Origin: DATILL01 sp035476575
GTDB lineage: Bacteria; Actinomycetota; Actinomycetes; Mycobacteriales; JACQDL01
Assembly (NCBI GenBank): GCA_035476575.1
Contig: DATILL010000024.1
Coordinates: 1-19,093, forward strand
Reading direction: 5' to 3'
Length of the DNA stretch: 19,093 nucleotides
Part shown: positions 15,374 to 19,093 of the stretch, piece after piece
How positions within the stretch are numbered: the stretch's first letter is position 1
Layout of the letters: the number at the start of each line of letters is the position of its first letter
Notes under the pieces: model-generated
The model's input: only the letters and a program-made list of their open reading frames with translations
Told to the model about the DNA's origin: nothing
Databases searched by the model: none
Translations under genes and position numbers: made by a program

Positions 15374-16681
15374 CTACTCCGCTGCGCCGAGGCGACCGGC
15401 AAGCTCTCTCAGGCCAGGTGTCGCGCTGCGCCGTTCGCGGCCGAGCAACGTATGTACGAGCTGGTGCGCGGCTGGATTGAAGCGAACCTCTTCCGGTGCC
15501 GTCTGCTCAGCGCGCATCAGGGCGAAGGTTGCTTCGCCGTCATCGCCGGTCAGCGAGTAGCCGTGCGCCATGTCGATAAGAAACTGCCCACGCCGTTCGA
15601 CAAGACTCGCCGGGAGGCGGTCGACATCCACACGCTCGGCCCGCGCGACGGCGTCCTGACCGTTGCCCAACTCGACGACGACCTGGACGCTGTGCAGCGC
15701 GACGTTGGTCGGACCGAAGATGGTGTGGATGTCGGCATATTCCACGCCCAGCATGCGACTAGCAGTACGCGCCTCACCGATTAGCTCCCAGGCGCCCGGC
15801 TCATCACCGCTTCTGGCTGTTGCTACAGCGGCGGTCAGCAGGAGACCACCCCAGCTCGCCAGGCTCAGTGGCGCCTGCGCCTTGCCCGGCTCGATCGAGT
15901 CGGCAGCATGCAGGGCGACGTCTCTGGTGGCGTCGAAGCGGGCAGCGCACAGCATGACGTTCGCGAGCCGGTACGAGGCGGCAGCTGACAACACGGGGTC
16001 ATCCAGGGCGGTTGCGGTGCGTACCGCGCGGTCGGCCGCCAGCAAGGCGAGTTCGCAGTCGCCCAGGCGCTTAAGCAGTGATGACGCCGCGTTGTAGGTG
16101 TGCACAGCCAAGCGCAGCACGGCTTCATGGTCATCACTCCCGACGCTGGCGGCACTGGCTTCGATCTCCGGGATGAGCACGGCTAGGTGCCCGCCGAGGG
16201 CGGCATAGCTGGCGCGCTGGCGCAGCTCCCAGGCCATAGTTACCCGCGTGGCGAGATCGCTGATGGTGGGGACGGCATCGGCGGTGAGGCGCTGCGAGGG
16301 CGACAGCATCGCGCTCGACAACCGACCGACGACCTCTGGCAGGAAGTGCGGGTCGGGCCGGACTCCGGCTGGCTGGGACGAGCTGGTCGCCTGCTCGACC
16401 TCAGCGAGCCGTGCGGTCTCTTCGCGTTGGCGACATACCAGGGCTTGGAGGTGGTCGGCAGCGGCGAGCAGCTGCCCGTCTGCGTTGAGGGCTCGCTCGC
16501 AGCGTTCCCAGAAGTCGCGGGGCACGTTCTGCCGGCCGGTCTCGACGTTGGCGATGGTGCTTCGTCCGTAGTGGGTGTGTGGGGCGAGCTGGTGCTGGTT
16601 GAGGCCGGCGGCCTTGCGGTAGTTGGCGAGTCGCTGGCCTAGGGCGCGGCGGGTGGCAGTGATCTCGGTGGGGTCGATCAT
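15374..16681 (-). CDS. XRE-family HTH regulator with TPR-like C-terminal domain
   Basis: The HTH (about residues 10-65) reads RALGQRLANYRKAAGLNQHQ, then HTHYGRSTIANVETGRQNVP and DFWERCERAL, as in the actinomycete regulator family. The remaining 370 residues are Ala/Leu-rich helices arranged like TPRs (HTYNAASSLLKRLGDCELAL, AADRAVRTATALDDP, SYRLANVMLCAARFD, EPGAWELIGEARTASRM, and HGYSLTGDDGEATFALMRAE). Length is 435 residues. The ATG at 16681 follows a textbook AGGAGGT at 6-7 nt. It is followed closely by the flavoprotein gene and faces a divergent small gene. It probably regulates its own promoter and perhaps the rightward genes. Ligand and targets are unknown. Confidence 0.88.
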   Translation of the reverse strand: MIDPTEITATRRALGQRLANYRKAAGLNQHQLAPHTHYGRSTIANVETGRQNVPRDFWERCERALNADGQLLAAADHLQALVCRQREETARLAEVEQATSSSQPAGVRPDPHFLPEVVGRLSSAMLSPSQRLTADAVPTISDLATRVTMAWELRQRASYAALGGHLAVLIPEIEASAASVGSDDHEAVLRLAVHTYNAASSLLKRLGDCELALLAADRAVRTATALDDPVLSAAASYRLANVMLCAARFDATRDVALHAADSIEPGKAQAPLSLASWGGLLLTAAVATARSGDEPGAWELIGEARTASRMLGVEYADIHTIFGPTNVALHSVQVVVELGNGQDAVARAERVDVDRLPASLVERRGQFLIDMAHGYSLTGDDGEATFALMRAEQTAPEEVRFNPAAHQLVHTLLGRERRSATPGLRELAGRLGAAE

Positions 16682-16697
16682 CGCTCACCTCCTGCCT

Positions 16698-16749
16698 GGT
16701 CACGGCATGTCAGCACATTGTCACAGACGGCCGGACGGTCTGTCCGACA
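16698..16749. promoter_or_regulatory. Phased TGTC repeats in the divergent control region
   Basis: In the 95-nt gap between the XRE regulator and the small rightward gene, TGTCA occurs at 16708 and 16719 and TGTCC at 16741, i.e. 11 and 22 bp apart, so on one face of the helix. A related GGTCA lies at 16698. The last copy is part of TGTCCGACA and of the inverted repeat CGGAC-GGTCT-GTCCG (16732-16746). A regulator operator is plausible; the adjacent XRE protein is the obvious candidate. The binding is inferred. Confidence 0.4.
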
Positions 16750-16776
16750 TGGCGGCGGCCGGGTTGGCTGGCCCCC

Positions 16777-16980
16777 ATGACGGTGCACCACATCACAGGC
16801 GCGGTGGCATTGGCAACACCGACCAGTGGTTCTCTGCCGGATCTGGACCGCCTCCGCGCATTGGCGACGACGGTTCTCAACGAGCACCTCAATGACCACG
16901 GGCTGTGTGCCGTGTGCGTTGGCGAGAAGTTCCCATGTGAGTCGGCCGTGTTGGCCGAGCATAACGCCGCTCTGCTGTAG
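16777..16980 (+). CDS. Small conserved Cys-motif protein, unknown function
   Basis: This 67-residue protein has an N-terminal helix-rich part and the C-terminal motif HGLCAVCVGEKFPCESAV, followed by LAEHNAALL. From memory, small actinomycete proteins with the same C-x2-C-x6-C then AVLAEHN ending are widespread and uncharacterised; a metal-binding knuckle is possible. The ATG at 16777 has no good Shine-Dalgarno sequence, so translation could be leaderless or inefficient. It is the first gene rightward of the divergent control region, facing the XRE regulator. Only 14 nt after its stop the long inverted repeat begins. Confidence 0.65.
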   Translation: MTVHHITGAVALATPTSGSLPDLDRLRALATTVLNEHLNDHGLCAVCVGEKFPCESAVLAEHNAALL

Positions 16981-16994
16981 CGGCGGCCATAGGC

Positions 16995-17085
16995 GGCAGA
17001 ACCGGGAACGGTGAGCCTGGTGAGATGCGGTGTCTCCTCGCTCCGACGCCGCGCTTCCACCGCCGTGCCCGTTCCCGGTTCTGCC
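16995..17085. repeat. Perfect 17-bp inverted repeat with nested stem
   Basis: GGCAGAACCGGGAACGG (16995-17011) is exactly complemented by 17069-17085. Inside the 57-nt spacer, GCGGTG (17027-17032) pairs with CACCGC (17058-17063). The whole could fold into a branched RNA of about 91 nt. There is no T-run, so a standard terminator is unlikely. Confidence 0.75.
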
Positions 17086-17143
17086 AGCAAGGCCGGAGGG
17101 CGCTCTGTTTGTCGTGGCTCACGTTTTGGGGAAGGCGTGGAGA

Positions 17144-17160
17144 ACAGGACCTCCTCCTGT
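17144..17160 (+). repeat. Short hairpin ACAGGA / TCCTGT
   Basis: A perfect 6-bp stem with a 5-nt loop (CCTCC), lying between the 17-bp inverted repeat and the next hairpin. Might belong to one leader structure. Confidence 0.4.
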
Positions 17161-17176
17161 AGGTGCCCTATGGCCA

Positions 17177-17208
17177 GTGACCCAGGAGAACCTTCTCTGG
17201 TTGGTCAC
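17177..17208 (+). repeat. Imperfect hairpin upstream of the resolvase-like gene
   Basis: GTGAC-CCA-GAGAA pairs with TTCTC-TGG-GTCAC: 13 pairs with one bulged G on the left and TTG on the right, loop CC. It lies about 95 nt before the GTG of the next gene and may be part of a leader RNA structure. Confidence 0.45.
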
Positions 17209-17303
17209 AGGGACAGGCAGGCGGCGGCTCGGTCTCTTACCGGTCCGAGAGCTGGTCGCCGCCGCGCGCTGCTCAAGTCGCTGCTGCGAGGAGGAGAGCC
17301 GGA

Positions 17304-17985
17304 GTGGCCACGCCGCGCGCTTTTGGGTACGTCCGGCTTGCTCGCGCTAACCCCACCGAGGTGGAGCGTATGCGACTACGTGTTGCCAACCATTGCGTGC
17401 GCGAAGGGCTGGCGTTGGAGTTGGTCTTTGCCGACAACGGCGTCAGCGACACTGCGCTGGTGCGGCCGGCCTGGACGGCGCTGCTGGACGTGTTGCATCA
17501 GGCCGAAGCGCCGGTCGTCGTGCTGCCAACGGCGCGGGTGGGGTGTGGAGCACATCGGTGATCTGGCCGAGCTGCTCGCACTTGAGCTGGTCGATCACGC
17601 CGCCGCTGCGGCCGGTGAGGTGGTCAGTGGGCTGAGCTACCGCGGGCTGGCCGGCGTCAGCTCTTTCACCTTGCATCTGCGGTATCGGCCGAGTGTGTTG
17701 CTCATCGAGACGTGGGATCGTGATCCGCTGCCGCCTCGGGTGAGACCAAACGACGTGGTTGCGGCCGATGGTTTGTATCTCGTGCCGATGCTGGCTGAAC
17801 GCTGGCATTACTACCACCCGCCAGCCGGCGGCAAGTTCGTGTGGTGCGAGCTGGTGATCCCGCTCCCAGACCAGCGCTGGTTGCCGCGCCGCAAGCCACC
17901 ACACCACATCGCCGAACGCCCGCCGATGGCCATCACCGACCTTGCCCTGCTAAGGCGAGTGCGCGATGGCCTGTTACGCCCTTGA
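17304..17985 (+). pseudogene. Resolvase-like domain joined to HATPase-like domain, frame-broken
   Basis: From GTG 17304 (GGAGGAG upstream) the protein reads FGYVRLARANPTEVERMRLR, then ELVFADNGVSDTALVRPAWT and ALLDVLHQAEAPVVVLPTAR. This is like the N-terminal domain of serine recombinases, but the catalytic Ser of the YxRVS motif is Ala here (YVRLA), so it is not an active recombinase. The frame then breaks at the G4 run 17540-17543. One base less gives RVGVEHIGDLAELLALELVD and on to YRPSVLLIETWDRDPLPPR and GLYLVPMLAERWHYY, GGKFVWCELV. That second half resembles the C-terminal part of the small HATPase (anti-sigma-kinase-like) proteins of actinomycetes. The ELVxNA box is ELVDHA, so the ATP-binding Asn is missing. 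Rejoined length is 226 residues. The radical SAM gene starts 28 nt after the stop, so an operon is likely. Both domains look non-catalytic; a binding or sensing role is inferred. Confidence 0.65.
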
Positions 17986-18012
17986 TAGTGATAATTCGAC
18001 AAGAGGACAGCC

Positions 18013-18960
18013 ATGAAGCGTTCGCTGCTCATCGACACGCAGGCCAGCTCCTGCTACTTCCGCACGTCCGTCAGCGGTGACGGCCGCAAGGCGTTGATCC
18101 AGATCACCGAGCGCTGCAACCTGCACTGCGCGCACTGCTTCGTGTCCTCCGGCGACTGGGGTGAGCACCTGCCGCTGGTAGACATCATCGACACGGTGCT
18201 GCCCCGGCTGCTCCGAGCCAGGGTCGAACGCATTACCCTGACCGGTGGTGAGCCGTTCGTGCACCCAGACGTCATGGGCATCTGCCGGGCGGTCGCCCGC
18301 CTCGGGCTGCCGGTGGGCATCTGCACCAACGCCACCCAGACCACTGAGGAGCAGGTCGCCGAGCTACGGGCGCTCGGCAACGTCCACGTCAACGTCAGCT
18401 TCGACGGCTTCCGCGCGGAGAGCCACGGCAAGTTCCGCGGCAGCACCGGCTCGTTCGCGGTCACCAAGGCCACGACGGAGAAGTTCGCCGCGGCCGGGCT
18501 GCTGCAAGGGCTACTGTCCACCCCCAACGCTCTGACCAAACCCGAGGAGTTCGCCGCGCTCTGCGAGCTCGCCGTCCAGGTCGGCGCCGAGTACGTCCTG
18601 ATGAACCCCCTGTCCAGCTTCGGCCGGGGCGTCAAAAGCAAGAGCCGGCTGGCCGCTGACGAGCAGAAGATGCGCGCCGTCCGGGCCGCCACCGAACGCT
18701 TCACCCAGCGTGGCCTGGACCTGGTGCACATCCGCTTTCCCAACGACGACAAGCCGCTCGGCGGCTGCGACGCCGGCAAGCTGATCTACGTGTTCGTGGG
18801 CGGCGAGGTCGCCGTGTGCCCGTACCTGGTCTTCGCCGCCCGCACCCCGGACTCGCGCTACGCCGACACCGACTTTCTGGTCGGCAACATCCTCCAGGGC
18901 GAGGTGGCCGAGTCCCTGGACGCCTACGACTTCCACCAGCGCTTCGTCGTCGGGTGTTGA
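18013..18960 (+). CDS. Radical SAM enzyme, SPASM tail truncated
   Basis: The 4Fe-4S/SAM motif is CNLHCAHC (C35, C39, C42) in ITERCNLHCAHCFVSSGDWG. TLTGGEPFVHPDV (GGEP at 78-81) binds SAM, and NVHVNVSFDGF is the usual barrel strand. The C-terminal third has the start of an auxiliary-cluster (SPASM/twitch) region: GGCDAGKLIYVFVGGEVAVC with C252 and C269, then PYLVFAARTPDS and VGNIL. SPASM members normally continue after RFxVG into a CxxCxxxxxC group. Here the protein ends RFVVGC with one last Cys (C315), and none of the three downstream frames supplies the missing cysteines. The ATG at 18013 has AGAGGA 6 nt upstream. Such enzymes often modify peptides (RiPPs) or sugars; the substrate is unknown. 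It follows the resolvase/HATPase hybrid in the same direction. Confidence 0.88.
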   Translation: MKRSLLIDTQASSCYFRTSVSGDGRKALIQITERCNLHCAHCFVSSGDWGEHLPLVDIIDTVLPRLLRARVERITLTGGEPFVHPDVMGICRAVARLGLPVGICTNATQTTEEQVAELRALGNVHVNVSFDGFRAESHGKFRGSTGSFAVTKATTEKFAAAGLLQGLLSTPNALTKPEEFAALCELAVQVGAEYVLMNPLSSFGRGVKSKSRLAADEQKMRAVRAATERFTQRGLDLVHIRFPNDDKPLGGCDAGKLIYVFVGGEVAVCPYLVFAARTPDSRYADTDFLVGNILQGEVAESLDAYDFHQRFVVGC

Positions 18961-19020
18961 CCGACGCTCTGGATGAGGACGGTGGCGTCGTTCATCGTGA
19001 CGACGTACTTGCTGGATGAG

Positions 19021-19051
19021 AACGCCCCGCGGGCGTGGCCGGCGGGGCGTT
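19021..19051. terminator. GC-rich hairpin after the radical SAM gene
   Basis: AACGCCCCGC (19021-19030) and GCGGGGCGTT (19042-19051) form a perfect 10-bp stem with an 11-nt loop, 60 nt after the radical SAM stop. The following sequence is TGGTGTT, without a clean T-run, as is common in actinomycetes. It probably also serves the convergent frame that ends to its right. Confidence 0.75.
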
Positions 19052-19056
19052 GGTGT

Positions 19057-19093
19057 TCAGGGTGTCGCGGTGGTGGTCTGGGTGTCGGGGGTG
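19057..19093 (-). CDS. Possible 3' end of a leftward gene, cut by the window edge
   Basis: On the minus strand the last 37 nt read TPDTQTTTATP and a TGA (19057-19059), right before the hairpin at 19021-19051. A Thr/Pro-rich C-terminus ending at a terminator is typical for a convergent gene. With only 11 codons visible this is a guess. Confidence 0.25.
   Translation of the reverse strand, partial: TPDTQTTTATP

Larger units (their letters stand above)
16981..17303. other. 323-nt stretch rich in inverted repeats, possible small ORF
   Basis: No secure gene lies here. It holds three inverted repeats that could fold in the RNA upstream of the resolvase-like gene. A frame from GTG 17030 to 17350 encodes a protein-like stretch (GALFVVAHVLGKAWRTGPPP, ENLLWLVTGTGRRRLGLLPV), but it has no clear ribosome binding site, moderate GC at third positions and an unconvincing end overlapping the next gene, so it is not called as a gene. 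Confidence 0.45.

Noticed and set aside
16995..17085. 17-bp inverted repeat as ends of an insertion sequence
   Set aside because: Only 57 nt between the arms, no transposase and no flanking target duplication visible.
17011..17541. In-frame 5' extension of the HATPase-like half to a 324-residue ORF
   Set aside because: The upstream part is an alternative frame of the resolvase-like domain and the structured leader; the protein-like sequence there is in the other frame.
17304..17560. Active site-specific recombinase marking a mobile element
   Set aside because: The catalytic Ser is replaced by Ala, the domain is short and no DNA-binding domain or attachment sites are seen.
1..19093. tRNA, rRNA genes or CRISPR arrays
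   Set aside because: No cloverleaf, rRNA-like or repeat-spacer pattern was found by eye on either strand; the only regular repeats are coding (GlmU tail, TPRs).

Overview
The window looks like chromosomal DNA of a high-GC actinomycete, most likely Micromonosporaceae. The basis is very high GC, frequent GTG starts behind AGGAGG-type ribosome binding sites, and a core block glmU-prs-serpin-rplY-pth in one direction. The taxon is inferred from gene order and protein style; no search was run.

Layout. (1) 1-2690, minus strand: a large XRE regulator with a Nudix-like REYSEELLN signature, followed by a DUF5919-like fragment lacking its N-terminus and an inositol-monophosphatase-family gene broken by a one-base shift. 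(2) 2928-4055, plus strand: a small three-gene operon with a Cys-rich metal-ribbon-like protein and two tandem stand-alone HTH proteins that overlap by ATGA. A strong hairpin at 4075-4125 separates it from the convergent core block and runs into the last codons of pth. (3) 4112-9303, minus strand: housekeeping genes glmU and prs (ATGA overlap), an intracellular serpin 4 nt behind prs, then rplY/ctc and pth. GlmU carries a Pro/Gln repeat tail. (4) 9389-10837, minus strand: a single-pass membrane protein and a frame-broken CYTH-domain protein. (5) 10918-14106, minus strand: a 1062-residue AfsR/SARP-type regulator (winged helix, BTAD, NB-ARC, eight 40-residue TPRs) behind about 690 nt with no convincing gene. 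(6) 14797-18960: an accessory locus with a divergent control region. An XRE regulator and an HFCD-type flavoprotein face left. A small Cys protein, a structured noncoding stretch, a resolvase-like/HATPase-like hybrid and a radical SAM enzyme without the usual SPASM tail face right. A hairpin at 19021-19051 closes the locus.

The core genes serve UDP-GlcNAc synthesis, PRPP synthesis and translation. The flanks are regulator-rich accessory DNA. The most interesting candidate for an undescribed system is 14797-18960: a regulator plus flavoprotein facing a radical SAM enzyme and a novel-looking two-domain protein, with a phased TGTC repeat between them. Three genes each need removal of exactly one base in or beside a G/C run to restore the frame (near 418-422, 10377-10382 and 17540-17543). 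This may reflect base-call errors rather than true gene death.
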